NCBI RefSeq assembly: GCF_014698475.1
Contig: NZ_JACJTB010000001.1
Span: 124,001 to 188,000 of the forward strand
Length of the DNA: 64,000 nucleotides
Origin: Nostoc spongiaeforme FACHB-130
GTDB taxonomy: Bacteria; Cyanobacteriota; Cyanobacteriia; Cyanobacteriales; Nostocaceae
Direction: 5' to 3'
Shown here: in pieces, positions 8,479 through 17,488 of the stretch
Position numbering within the stretch: the stretch's first letter is position 1
Layout: the number at the start of each line of letters is the position of its first letter
Position numbers and translations under genes: made by a program
Notes under the pieces: generated by a model
The model's input: only the letters and a program-made list of their open reading frames with translations
What the model was told of the DNA's origin: nothing
The model's database searches: none

Positions 8479-9581
8479 AAATTTTCAGGATTTGTTGCTG
8501 CTGCTTGGGCAAAAAAATGATCAACACCAAAACCAACGGCTCTATTTTTGCGAGATAATTCGGCTGCTAGGTTAAGTGCAGCTTGTCTACCAATGAAAGT
8601 CTCAAATACAGAGGAAAATACAGCATCAATTTCATGTTGTTGGCAAAACTGACGCAGCTTTGATGGCGAACCGAGAATTCCGGGTTTGAGGACAAAAATT
8701 CCTCGCCAACCTTGTTGATAACAACTGATGAGTTGTTGGAGTGTGGCGACAGATTCATCTAATGCGATCGCAGTTCGGTAAAATTTACTTAACTCCAACA
8801 TCCCTGCCAATTCGTTCACAGGTAGGGGTTGTTCTAAAAATTCAATTTCTGCGGCTACTTCACCCTGAATTTTGTCACAAGTCTCTAACCATAATTTTGC
8901 TGCTTCATAACTGAGTCCGCCGTTAGCATCGAGGCGCAGTTTAGCTGAGGCGGGTAAGCTACGACATAGGTTATCAAAGATTGCGAGTTCTTGGGCGATC
9001 GCATCAACACCAATTTTCCATTTAAATGTACGATATCCTTCTTCCCACAGCTTTTGCCATTGTTGTAAAGCCACCTCACCCGCAGCAAGTAATCCACTAC
9101 ACCCGAATTTCTCACGTATGGGTAGCGGGTGTGGGGAGTGTGGGGAGTGTGGGGGGAAAGATTTCTTCACCATCCTCCCACCCTTCCCACTCCCCTGGAT
9201 TTCTCTCTTGTGAGAAATCCAGGTACAACTCATGTTTTCCCCCACTCCCCATTCCCTACTCTCCATTCCCCCAAACGCTGACTCAAACCCAAATTGACAA
9301 GCGGGTAAATCATAAGGAATTGCAAAAATAGTTTCAGATGTAATTTCTTTAGGTAGTTGGCGACAAAAATTCAAAGCTTGTTCTAAAGTTTCCGAACCAA
9401 ACCAACTAATAGGCGCAATTTCCCCCCAGCCAACATTCCCTGCTTCATTAACCAGACGCAGGATAATTCCCTCGCGGATATCCCAAACACCATGATGAGT
9501 GGTAAGCGGACGCGCAAATTTTCGCTGGTAAGGACGAAATTCAAAAAGTGCTGAGTGCTGAGTATTGAGGTACAAATTCAT
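8463..9581 (-). CDS. menC: o-Succinylbenzoate synthase
   Basis: This enolase-superfamily enzyme dehydrates SHCHC to o-succinylbenzoate in phylloquinone synthesis. The barrel core is visible: YRTFKWKIGVD (catalytic lysine), LRLDANGGLS (metal Asp), IEFLEQPL (metal Glu), IALDESVA (metal Asp) and GIFVLKPGILG (second lysine). The protein is 372 residues, longer than the usual roughly 320, because residues about 104-158 are an insert coded by nested repeats lying before the core. The N-terminal NTQHSALF is also repeat-like (GCTGAGT units in the DNA), so the true start may be a little later. The 3' end overlaps menE by 16 bp. Confidence 0.92.
   Translation of the reverse strand: MNLYLNTQHSALFEFRPYQRKFARPLTTHHGVWDIREGIILRLVNEAGNVGWGEIAPISWFGSETLEQALNFCRQLPKEITSETIFAIPYDLPACQFGFESAFGGMESREWGVGENMSCTWISHKREIQGSGKGGRMVKKSFPPHSPHSPHPLPIREKFGCSGLLAAGEVALQQWQKLWEEGYRTFKWKIGVDAIAQELAIFDNLCRSLPASAKLRLDANGGLSYEAAKLWLETCDKIQGEVAAEIEFLEQPLPVNELAGMLELSKFYRTAIALDESVATLQQLISCYQQGWRGIFVLKPGILGSPSKLRQFCQQHEIDAVFSSVFETFIGRQAALNLAAELSRKNRAVGFGVDHFFAQAAATNPENLWNNL
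9108..9272. repeat. Composite nested repeat inserted in frame within menC
   Basis: About 165 bp holds three layers. There are GTGGGGAGT-type units with a partly complementary C-rich arm; a perfect 11-bp hairpin (CTGGATTTCTC at 9195-9205 and GAGAAATCCAG at 9212-9222); and an outer CCCCCACTCCCCATTCCC arm. The block from GAGTGTGGGGAGTGTGGGG to the CCTCCCACCCTTCCCAC arm recurs almost unchanged downstream of sdhB (34349-34403). The menC reading frame stays open through all of it. Confidence 0.8.
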
Positions 9582-9639
9582 CTGCGTTCATCTGCGTCCA
9601 TCTGCGGTTAATTATTCTTTTCGTACCTCTTGTAAATCA

Positions 9640-10539
9640 TCACCCAATAAAAAATCCTGCACCCAAAAACAAACAACTCCAGAAATGTACAGCCACCGCG
9701 ATAAATTTACAATTGCTAACTTTATCTGGATAGTTGTGATTTTCTTGGACGTGGCGACATAATTTGAAAGCAAATGGTAGACTCAACCAACTCAATAATG
9801 TCCAGACTGGGAAGATTCCCAAAATCACCAACAATAAAGACAAAGGATAGATACTGGCGGTAAACCAAACTAAAACCTTTGCACCGTTAGCTGTACCTAA
9901 ACGCACAATTGGCGATCGCTTTCCTGCGGCTATGTCATCCTTAACTTGGTGAAAGTGTGAACAAAACAAAATTAAGCTAGTTACAATCCCAACAATCACC
10001 GAAGCTGCAAAACTAGCAACTGACCAAGTTTGAGTTTGGCTGTAATATACCGTTGGCACTAACAAAGGCCCAAAGGCAAAAAAGCAGAGAATTTCGCCTA
10101 ATCCTTGGTATCCTAGCCGAAAGGGTGGCCCTTGGTACATATAACCCAAAGTACAAGCCACTAACACCATGATGATCACAGTTGGGTCTTGTTGCCAAGT
10201 AGCGATCGCGAGTATTCCTAACAACCCAATTACCAAACACAGATTTGCTAACCAAAATATGAGTGACTTCTTCCCCGTTAAATTCACTAGGGAATGATGT
10301 TTATTTTTATCGATTCCTGTTTCAGAATCAAACACATCATTACTCAAGTTCTCCCATGCCAGAATTAATATTGCTGCTACTAAAAAAATTAAAAATACTG
10401 TTGTATTCAAAATCTTCTTTTCGGCAAAAGCAATTGCTGTTCCTATCCATATAGGCATAATCGCCACACTGTACATTGGTGGTTTAATTGCCGCCATCCA
10501 CAGCTTATTTTTGGAATGTGAAATCTGCTTGGTAGTCAT
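9640..10539 (-). CDS. menA: 1,4-Dihydroxy-2-naphthoate phytyltransferase
   Basis: The 299-residue membrane protein has about eight hydrophobic segments and the two UbiA-type aspartate motifs: NLSNDVFDSETG (about 64-75) and HQVKDDIAAGKRSPI. It joins the phytyl chain to the naphthoate ring, giving demethylphylloquinone in the thylakoid or inner membrane. The chosen start MTTKQISHSKNKLWMAAIKP leads straight into the first helix. It precedes menC and menE on the same strand with a 58-bp gap, and is divergent from menF over 647 bp. Confidence 0.93.
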   Translation of the reverse strand: MTTKQISHSKNKLWMAAIKPPMYSVAIMPIWIGTAIAFAEKKILNTTVFLIFLVAAILILAWENLSNDVFDSETGIDKNKHHSLVNLTGKKSLIFWLANLCLVIGLLGILAIATWQQDPTVIIMVLVACTLGYMYQGPPFRLGYQGLGEILCFFAFGPLLVPTVYYSQTQTWSVASFAASVIVGIVTSLILFCSHFHQVKDDIAAGKRSPIVRLGTANGAKVLVWFTASIYPLSLLLVILGIFPVWTLLSWLSLPFAFKLCRHVQENHNYPDKVSNCKFIAVAVHFWSCLFLGAGFFIG

Positions 10540-11186
10540 TAGTTAATATTGATTGCTTATCAAAATAGAATCCAGCCTATAGGAATCCGGTTTGATTTCT
10601 GAATTTATTTGTGTAGGTAGGGAATAGGGAATGGGGAGTCGGGAGTAGGAAAGAAGCCTGATCTGAATGTACTGATTTTTTTCAGAAATCAAATATGAGT
10701 CCTAATATAGCCATATTAAATGATTTACAAACATTTCTCTACCTTGTCTACCCTCTCCTCCTTGTCTCCCTTGTCTCAGTTGTTCACACATCAAATAAGA
10801 CTGCTATATCTTGAGGTATGAATTAATAATTTCAACCCTCTAGAAATCTCAAAACTAGTTGTCTAGAATTAATAACTGGCTTACATCCCCACCAATTAAT
10901 TCTGCCTCCTAAATCCTGACTTCTGAATTCTTATTTAATTATTTTACTCAGTAATTAGCCCTGAATAGTCAGCACTTTTTTGAACTGATTAACCATATCC
11001 TTAGTAAAACTTATTCTTTAGTTACAGGCTGAAACTGAGCATAGATTGTCAGCGTTTGGTAATACCTAAAACAAAGCAAACTATACTCTGGTGAAATGTC
11101 GTCTGAATATGATACCTGTAGAAATAGACCATGATTAATTACACTTTAGGAAGATTACTTAAAAAAAATTTACTATTCCTAGATCC
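10540..11186. other. Divergent menA-menF intergenic region
   Basis: This 647-bp region separates the menACE and menF starts and must contain both promoters. It holds a G-rich repeat (GGGAATAGGGAATGGGGAG, around 10620-10650) and a C/T-rich repeat (CTTGTCTCCCTTGTCTC, around 10760), which are dispersed-repeat types. I see no gene and cannot place the promoters with confidence. Confidence 0.5.
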
Positions 11187-12602
11187 ATGACAGTTTCACC
11201 ATGTCGTAACAACTTCTTTGTAACGCACAAAGACATATACCAATTTCTGTTAGCGGTTCAAGAAAATTGCCTCACAAATAATTGTCAGCAAATTGTGAGT
11301 ATTTCCCTAGAACTCGAATGGGTTGATCCTTTAGTTGTATTGGATAAACTAGCGCAAGCAAATGAAATAAATTTTTACTTTGAGAATAGAGGTAAAGGCG
11401 AAGCGATCGCCGCGATTGATGCTGTCACAAAATTACAAATTAATGGGCAAGACCGATTTAATCAAGCAGAATATTTTATCAAAAGTTGTCTAAAAAATAT
11501 AATTCCTTTTGGAGATATTCACAAACCTTTAGCCGTCCCCCGTTTTTTTTGTTACTTTAGTTTTTTTAACCAAAATATTCAAACAGATTATCCTTTTCCT
11601 TCCGCGACGATATTTTTACCGCGCTGGCAAATAGCTGTAAAAAATCAGGACTGTATCTTAGTGGCTAACCTATTAATCACAGCCAACACCAATTTAGATA
11701 AAATCTGGCATGATTTATGGAGTAAAGTCGAACTAATTAATTCTTTAGAATATTTCTCACCTAAACTTGACTTTTTCTCAACCCACTTGAGTAAACAACC
11801 TGTAACACAAGGTACAGCATTTAAGCGTTCTGTTGTTTCGGCTTTAGAAAAAATCCAAGCTAGTCATCTCAGCAAAATTGTTTTAGCAGATGCTTTAGAT
11901 GTCAGGGCCAATCATCAGTTTAATTTATATAAATCATTAGATAATCTCCGACAAATTCATCCTAATTGTTATGTTTTTTCCACCAGTAATGGTAAAGGGC
12001 AAAACTTTATCGGTGCAAGTCCAGAAAGATTAATTTGTATTCAAAATCAACAATTAATCACCGATGCTTTAGCGGGTTCTGCGCCACGGGGTAAAACACC
12101 AGCCGAAGACGCGGCGAATGCAAATCGCTTACTCAACAGTGAAAAAGAAAGACACGAACACTCATTAGTCATTGATTTTATAACTCAACGCTTATCACAG
12201 CTAGGATTATCCCCCCAAACATTACCGCCACGTCTGCGACAGCTATCTAACATCCAACATTTATGGACACCCATTAGCGCCACTGTTCCCCCTAACGTCC
12301 ACCCCTTAAAAATTGTGGCTCAACTGCATCCGACACCAGCCGTTGCTGGCGCAGCGCGAGATGTGGCTTGTGCAGAAATTCGGCGTTACGAAAGCTTTGA
12401 GAGGGGTTTATATGCTGCACCTCTGGGTTGGATAGACTCGCAAGGTAACTGCGAATTTATTGTGGGGATTCGTTCGGCATTAATTGATGGCGATCGCGCT
12501 AGACTGTACGCAGGTGCCGGTATCGTCGCCGGTTCTGACCCCGATAAAGAATTTGCTGAAGTCCAACTCAAACTCCAGGCGTTATTGAAAGCGTTAGTTT
12601 AG
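11187..12602 (+). CDS. menF: Isochorismate synthase
   Basis: The 471-residue protein converts chorismate to isochorismate, the entry step to phylloquinone. The C-terminal half (about 215-470) is a chorismate-binding domain with SKIVLADALDV, FIGASPERLI, DALAGSAPRG, EKERHEHSLVIDFI, HPTPAVAGAARD, RGLYAAPLGWID and AGAGIVAGSDPDKEFAE, all in the expected order. The N-terminal third is poorly conserved, as usual for MenF. The ATG at 11187 is the first in the frame. It is transcribed away from menACE, so four phylloquinone genes lie together; menD, menB and menG are not in this window. Confidence 0.94.
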   Translation: MTVSPCRNNFFVTHKDIYQFLLAVQENCLTNNCQQIVSISLELEWVDPLVVLDKLAQANEINFYFENRGKGEAIAAIDAVTKLQINGQDRFNQAEYFIKSCLKNIIPFGDIHKPLAVPRFFCYFSFFNQNIQTDYPFPSATIFLPRWQIAVKNQDCILVANLLITANTNLDKIWHDLWSKVELINSLEYFSPKLDFFSTHLSKQPVTQGTAFKRSVVSALEKIQASHLSKIVLADALDVRANHQFNLYKSLDNLRQIHPNCYVFSTSNGKGQNFIGASPERLICIQNQQLITDALAGSAPRGKTPAEDAANANRLLNSEKERHEHSLVIDFITQRLSQLGLSPQTLPPRLRQLSNIQHLWTPISATVPPNVHPLKIVAQLHPTPAVAGAARDVACAEIRRYESFERGLYAAPLGWIDSQGNCEFIVGIRSALIDGDRARLYAGAGIVAGSDPDKEFAEVQLKLQALLKALV

Positions 12603-12686
12603 TCATTGGTTATTGGTCATTGGTCATTAGTTCTTTGTCAGTACAAATGACCAATAGCTCTAAGTTGTGCGATCGCTTTGAAAACC

Positions 12687-12797
12687 TGTCATTGCGTTCG
12701 CGTAGCGTCTCGCAGAGAGGAGGAACGACGAAGCAATCGCCAAAACTACGAGATTATGCGATTACTTCGCTCCGTTATCACTGCGCTCGTAATGACA
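12687..12797. repeat. Dispersed inverted repeat (TGTCATTGCG...AATGACA class)
   Basis: The element begins TGTCATTGCG and ends CGCTCGTAATGACA, complementary arms enclosing internal GCAATCGC/GCGATTACTTCGC segments. It is a MITE-like palindromic repeat common in Nostocales and lies between the convergent menF and CHAT genes. Before it, 12604-12660 holds TTGGTCATT direct repeats. Confidence 0.6.
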
Positions 12798-12940
12798 ATT
12801 TCAGGAGGCTATAACGTCTGAAACCCTTGCAGCTACCACTTGTGTGTACACCGTAGTCTTTTTAAGGGGGTCGCCGTAGGCGGGGGGATCTAAATCTAGG
12901 ATGAGTAAGGCTTTATCCGAAAAGTATTGACTCGACGATT

Positions 12941-12973
12941 AGATCCCCGACTTCTTAAAGAAGTCGGGGATCT
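12941..12973. repeat. 33-bp perfect palindrome, copy 1 (3' of CHAT gene)
   Basis: Two 16-bp arms beginning AGATCCCCGACTTCTT flank one central base. It lies 9 bp beyond the stop of the CHAT gene and could form a strong hairpin in its transcript. An identical copy lies upstream of the same gene (16999-17031) and a near-identical copy inside the cta cluster (18725-18757). Confidence 0.85.
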
Positions 12974-12981
12974 GGAAAAAC

Positions 12982-15900
12982 TCAAAAACGCTCAAATAAC
13001 CACTCATCGCCAACAATCGCCTCTAACAGTTGCACTAAACGCGGGATAAAATAATTAGGGTCATTTAACCGTTGCTGCTCAATCCAAGTAACCAAAGCTT
13101 CCGGTTCAATACCTTGAGCAGTAGCCGCACCTGCTAAAATCTTAAAACTGCGCTGTTGCAACTCCTCTAACTGCGGATACTCATCACCGCGAACTTGACA
13201 GAAATACATTGCAACTGCACCTAACAAAGCTTCCATCTCATCGCTTTGGGGTATGCGATCATACATAGACCGGAGCGTATCTATGGTATCATTCAAAGGT
13301 ACTTGCACTCGCAAACACAGCCACACAGCTTGAGCAAGGTAAACAAGCCCCTTGCTTTCCATAGATAAACCTAAGTTATTTAAAACAGTACACAAATCAA
13401 TATAAGCGTGAACTTGGGCGAATAATTGCGCGGCTTGCAAGTTGAGTTCTAATTGTTCTGTTTTATTTTCCCTCTCTCTTTCACAATAAGCCATATTCAC
13501 CAGTGACATAGCTTTACCTTGCACATCGTTGATGCTGTCTGCAATTTCCAAAGATTGCTGGTACAGTGCGTAAGCCCCTGTAACATCTCCCTGTTGGGCT
13601 TTTAATTGAGCCATGTTGTTTAGCGTCGCTGCTTTCCTTCCCACATCGTTGATGCTTTGTGTGATATCCAAAGATTGCTGATAAAGAGCGATCGCGGCTG
13701 TGACATCTCCCTGTTGCGCTTTTAATCCTGCCATGTTGTGTAGTGTAATGGCTTTGCCTTGAACATCGTTGATGTTTTCTTGGATATCCAAAGATTGCTG
13801 AAAAATGGCAAGCGCCCCTGTAATATCTCCATATTGCATTTTTAAATAAGCCATGTTGTTTAGCGCGATGGCTTTGCCTTGGACATCATTGATGCTTTCT
13901 TTAATATCCAAAGATTGTTGAAAAAGAGTAATAGCACTAGTGATATCTCCTTGTTGAGCTTTTAATATTGCCATACTGTTTATGGTTGTAGCTTTTCCGC
14001 GGAGATCGTTGATATTTTCTTGGATATCCAAAGATTTTTGAAAAAGAGCAATTGCATCTGTGACATCTCCCTGTTGGACTTTTAAAAGAGCCATTTCGTG
14101 GAGCGTAACGGCTTTACCTCGAACATCGTTGATGCTTTCTTTTATATCCAAAGATTGCTGGAAAAGAGCAATTGCATCTGTGACATCTCCCTGTTGGACT
14201 TTTAAACGAGCCATTTCGTGTAGTGTGGCGGCTTTCTCTCCCACATTGTTGATGCTTTCATTGATATCCAAAGATTGCTGATAAAGAGCGTAAGCCCCGG
14301 TAACATCTCCCTTTTGGGCTTTTAATCCTGCCATGTTGTGGAGCGTCACCGCTTTTCTTGTTAAATCATCTTCTGGACACAGTTCTAAAGCTTGTTCATA
14401 ATGCGTCAGTGCTTCCTTGACAAAACCCAACATTCTTTCCGCCCTAGCAATAGTTCCTAAAATCCGGTAATCTTTACCCAATTGCAGAATTTCTTGGCAT
14501 AATTCCCAACCTTCCATATATCGGCTACGATTCACGCAATTATTAGCAATGTTATCTCCCACACTCACAGCGATTTCTTTTTCCTGCGCCAATACAGCTA
14601 ACCTAACTATTTCTCGTGCTTGTTCTTCACTGGGGTTATCCGGTTCTTCCCACCAACTGCGGTAAATTATCTGCGTCGCTGCTTTTTGCGTAGTTTGCCA
14701 TTCTTCTTCAGTTAATAGTGGTTGCAGCAATGGTGCTAAAATCGTCGTCACTCGATATTCTGGCGTTTGCTTGGCATAAGTCGTCCCTGATTCTACTAGG
14801 CTGAGGCTAATTAACTTGGGGAGTGGAGAGTGGGGAGTGGGGAGTAGGGGCGAAAGGGAGTTAATAATTTCAATAGTCACCGGCAAACGAAACACACTCA
14901 ACTGAGCGAGAAACTTTTTCTCCTCATCCTCCAAAGCATTTAACAGCGTTTCCGCCAAAATATTTTCTCGAAACTTAAGCTGTACACCCTCCAACTTTGT
15001 CAACAATTCTTCTTCTGCTACATCTGGTAACTGCACCACTTCCACCAACCACTTCAACAAGCGCGGATTTCCGTCAGCAATTTTGAGAAGGCGCTGTTTT
15101 TTCACTTGCAACCGCACATCCCCATCCAATTGCCAGTAAATTTTATTAATATCCGCCTCACCCATCGCTGCTAATTTTTCCAAATGCAGACGATGGGGAG
15201 GTAAAGTATTTTCTTCCAAATAACGACAGGTGACAATCAACCGACTTTGGGCTTGATTTTCAGACAACGCCGCACACAACGCCGCTAACACATCATAAGC
15301 AGCCGTCGTCATTCGCAAACTACTATCAGCCACATTCTCTTGGGGGATATTCTGCTCAAAATCATCCAAAACCAACAACACAGGCTTATCGTGTTCGTCT
15401 TCTATCGCTTCAAAAAAGTTCTGCAACCGCCCTTTAAACGAAATTCCCGGTTGATTTAACAAAGCTGGTACACCTGCAAACCGTTCATACTTACTCGCCA
15501 GTTTGTTAATTAACCCTACCTCATCCACCACCCCAATCAACACCACCCGTTCAAATTTCGGGCGTTGCGCTTGCACCCGCGTACACAACCGCGCCGCCAG
15601 GGAACTCTTACCCAAGCCTCCCATCCCCGCAATGAATACGCCGATATCATCGCTAGTTTGTTTTAACGCCCGCATTCCCCGTTGCAATGCTTTTCTTCGC
15701 CCGACAAATTCCCCATGACTAGCAACTTTAACGATGTTATTTTCATCCAGAAATTCACTTTCAGGCGGTGTAAACTTCAACTTCTCCCGCTTTTTAGTAT
15801 TTAGCGGTGTGACTAATTCCCTAATAGCGCGACTATCCCGATAAATTCGTAATAAATGCCAATCACTGCATTCTTGAGCGATCATTTCTTGCTGTGCAGC

Positions 15901-16914
15901 TTTGACAGCATCTTCCACCGTCGCCCCAGTCGCCAAAGCGTGATAAAGTGCCTGAGCCGCAATAATACCAGTTCTATCAAACACCGGACGCGCCCAACCC
16001 AAAACTACACCCGCACCCGCTTTCACTAAAGCCTGCGCCATTGAAGGGACTGTTCCCTGGTTGGCAATTTGCCCAGTGTGACAGCCAGAGAGAAACACCA
16101 CACGCGGAAAACGATTTTGAAAAGCTTTTGCTAAATCATCAACGGTAGTAAATTCTACTTTTCCTTCATCATCTTCTGTGATAAAGCAGGGAGTATAATC
16201 CTTAACTTTGCGACCTTTAGGCAAATAACGCCCTAAATCTGCCTCTGTATAAATTACCGCGTGTCCAGTCAAATGAAACACATCAAAATAATCTTTTGCT
16301 TCTGACTGAACTAAATTCCCCAATTCAATAACTGAGCCACTTTCCTCGACAATCAACGCCAAAGGCTGTTCTTTTGTGGCTTCGAGGATATTTTTTTCTT
16401 CTTGCTCAAATTGTAGCGGCGCAATACCAGGGTGTTCTGGTGATGTCGCCATAAACAACAGCCGCAACGGCCGATTTTGGACATCTAAAACACTAGTATT
16501 TCTTTGCTGCACAGTCCGCACAGGTACGGGTACATGATGTCTTTGCAGTAAAAATACTGTGCCATCATGTAACAATTCCCAAGGCAAGTGTGCCAAACCT
16601 AACGCCACTTTCTGCGTTTGGGGGTTTAAACTTTGTGCTTCACTGGTTTGAATTAAATCTAAATATATGCGCCCTTCATCTGTCTCATCTAACGCCCTCC
16701 GTAGCCATCCTTCCTTACCATCCAGCCAAGAATACAGTTCACGCCCAATATTCCGCAATTGTGCGGTGTCATCCTGCCTTTGAGCATAATATTTTTCTTC
16801 ACACAGATTAATTAAACTGGCTAACTTATCAGCATCTAGACGGCGTGTACCGTAATTGCAGCGCAATTCAAAAGTTTGGTTTTGGCTAAGAGCAAAGGTG
16901 AAGGTGAAAGCCAC
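12982..16914 (-). CDS. CHAT protease - STAND NTPase - TPR protein (NLR-like)
   Basis: The 1310-residue protein has three parts. Residues about 100-370 form a CHAT caspase-like domain with the catalytic dyad visible as HLTGH (His218) and LSGCH (Cys278). Residues about 400-720 form a STAND/NB-ARC-type NTPase with Walker A GMGGLGKSS (430-438) and Walker B VLLVLDDFE (about 512-520). The C-terminal third carries TPR repeats, seven of them near-identical 40-residue units at about 870-1150. This sensor-switch-effector order parallels NLR immune receptors; a role in defence or regulated proteolysis is inferred, not shown. Residues about 686-700 are an in-frame G-rich repeat insert (14817-14860). No partner gene is adjacent. 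Ligand and substrate are unknown. Confidence 0.9.
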   Translation of the reverse strand: MAFTFTFALSQNQTFELRCNYGTRRLDADKLASLINLCEEKYYAQRQDDTAQLRNIGRELYSWLDGKEGWLRRALDETDEGRIYLDLIQTSEAQSLNPQTQKVALGLAHLPWELLHDGTVFLLQRHHVPVPVRTVQQRNTSVLDVQNRPLRLLFMATSPEHPGIAPLQFEQEEKNILEATKEQPLALIVEESGSVIELGNLVQSEAKDYFDVFHLTGHAVIYTEADLGRYLPKGRKVKDYTPCFITEDDEGKVEFTTVDDLAKAFQNRFPRVVFLSGCHTGQIANQGTVPSMAQALVKAGAGVVLGWARPVFDRTGIIAAQALYHALATGATVEDAVKAAQQEMIAQECSDWHLLRIYRDSRAIRELVTPLNTKKREKLKFTPPESEFLDENNIVKVASHGEFVGRRKALQRGMRALKQTSDDIGVFIAGMGGLGKSSLAARLCTRVQAQRPKFERVVLIGVVDEVGLINKLASKYERFAGVPALLNQPGISFKGRLQNFFEAIEDEHDKPVLLVLDDFEQNIPQENVADSSLRMTTAAYDVLAALCAALSENQAQSRLIVTCRYLEENTLPPHRLHLEKLAAMGEADINKIYWQLDGDVRLQVKKQRLLKIADGNPRLLKWLVEVVQLPDVAEEELLTKLEGVQLKFRENILAETLLNALEDEEKKFLAQLSVFRLPVTIEIINSLSPLLPTPHSPLPKLISLSLVESGTTYAKQTPEYRVTTILAPLLQPLLTEEEWQTTQKAATQIIYRSWWEEPDNPSEEQAREIVRLAVLAQEKEIAVSVGDNIANNCVNRSRYMEGWELCQEILQLGKDYRILGTIARAERMLGFVKEALTHYEQALELCPEDDLTRKAVTLHNMAGLKAQKGDVTGAYALYQQSLDINESINNVGEKAATLHEMARLKVQQGDVTDAIALFQQSLDIKESINDVRGKAVTLHEMALLKVQQGDVTDAIALFQKSLDIQENINDLRGKATTINSMAILKAQQGDITSAITLFQQSLDIKESINDVQGKAIALNNMAYLKMQYGDITGALAIFQQSLDIQENINDVQGKAITLHNMAGLKAQQGDVTAAIALYQQSLDITQSINDVGRKAATLNNMAQLKAQQGDVTGAYALYQQSLEIADSINDVQGKAMSLVNMAYCERERENKTEQLELNLQAAQLFAQVHAYIDLCTVLNNLGLSMESKGLVYLAQAVWLCLRVQVPLNDTIDTLRSMYDRIPQSDEMEALLGAVAMYFCQVRGDEYPQLEELQQRSFKILAGAATAQGIEPEALVTWIEQQRLNDPNYFIPRLVQLLEAIVGDEWLFERF
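13495..14340 (-). repeat. Tandem 120-bp repeats coding for seven TPR units
   Basis: Seven 120-bp units follow in phase, each coding a 40-residue block of the type QGDVT..A..LFQQSLDI..SIND...KA.TL..MA.LK. Similarity is high in DNA as well as protein, for example CATCTCCCTGTTG recurs in most units. This points to recent duplication or ongoing gene conversion rather than ancient repeat divergence. Confidence 0.9.
14817..14860. repeat. G-rich repeat inserted in frame within the CHAT gene
   Basis: GGGGAGTGGAGAGTGGGGAG-type units occupy about 44 bp and code for LLPTPHSPLPK in the protein between the NTPase core and the TPR part. Same repeat class as in menE, menC and tilS. Confidence 0.7.
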
Positions 16915-16998
16915 GGTTACTTAAGTAGTGACTATAGTTACTGTTGCTATGATATCGCGCGATTTTGGAAAGTTGCAGCAGAATTATGGCGCAAGATA

Positions 16999-17031
16999 AG
17001 ATCCCCGACTTCTTAAAGAAGTCGGGGATCT
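16999..17031. repeat. 33-bp perfect palindrome, copy 2 (5' of CHAT gene)
   Basis: This copy is identical to that at 12941-12973. It lies 85 bp upstream of the CHAT start and 83 bp upstream of the antitoxin start, so both genes' leaders flank it. Confidence 0.85.
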
Positions 17032-17113
17032 CAATCTGAATTTATGTCAAAATATGAAAATAAGACAAATTACAATAAAAATTTCCTCACTCTACATAAT
17101 TCGGAAAAACTTT

Positions 17114-17488
17114 ATGACTACTAATTTAAACAACAATGAAGTAAATAACTTATCCAAACTCAATTATTCTGTATTAATAGAAGCAAAAAACAATGGATAT
17201 CAAGCAACAGTTTGGGGTTTACCAGATTGTCAGGTATTTGCAGCCACGCGGGAAGATGCACTAAATAATTTACATACACTGGTGAATAGTCGCTTAAAAA
17301 ATGTCGAAATAGTTACTCAAGAAATAGAAACACCTTCAGAACATCCTTGGATGAAATTTGCAGGAATGTTTAAAGATGACCCACAATTTGATGATATGCT
17401 GGCAAATATCGAAGCATATCGACGCGAATTAGATGCAGAAATGGCAGAATATTACCGCCAATTGGATGCAGAACAAGGCAAAGAATAA
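17114..17488 (+). CDS. HicB-like antitoxin
   Basis: The frame opens at 17054, but the ATG at 17114 gives MTTNLNNNEVNNLSKLNYSV, just before the HicB-like fold (YSVLIEAKNNGYQATVWGLPD, then ATREDALNNLHTLVNSRL), and is my choice. The tail is acidic and helical (ANIEAYRRELDAEMAEY), a likely toxin-binding segment. The stop codon overlaps the ATG of the PIN-domain toxin (TAATG at 17486-17490), so the two are translationally coupled. HicB-fold antitoxins usually pair with HicA; pairing with VapC is a mixed combination known in cyanobacteria. It would neutralise the toxin and probably repress the operon, though no separate DNA-binding domain is obvious. Confidence 0.7.
   Translation: MTTNLNNNEVNNLSKLNYSVLIEAKNNGYQATVWGLPDCQVFAATREDALNNLHTLVNSRLKNVEIVTQEIETPSEHPWMKFAGMFKDDPQFDDMLANIEAYRRELDAEMAEYYRQLDAEQGKE

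Noticed and set aside
13495-14340. Regular 120-bp tandem units that could suggest a satellite or CRISPR-like array
   Set aside because: The units are contiguous, without unique spacers, and lie in phase in one long reading frame coding TPR motifs.
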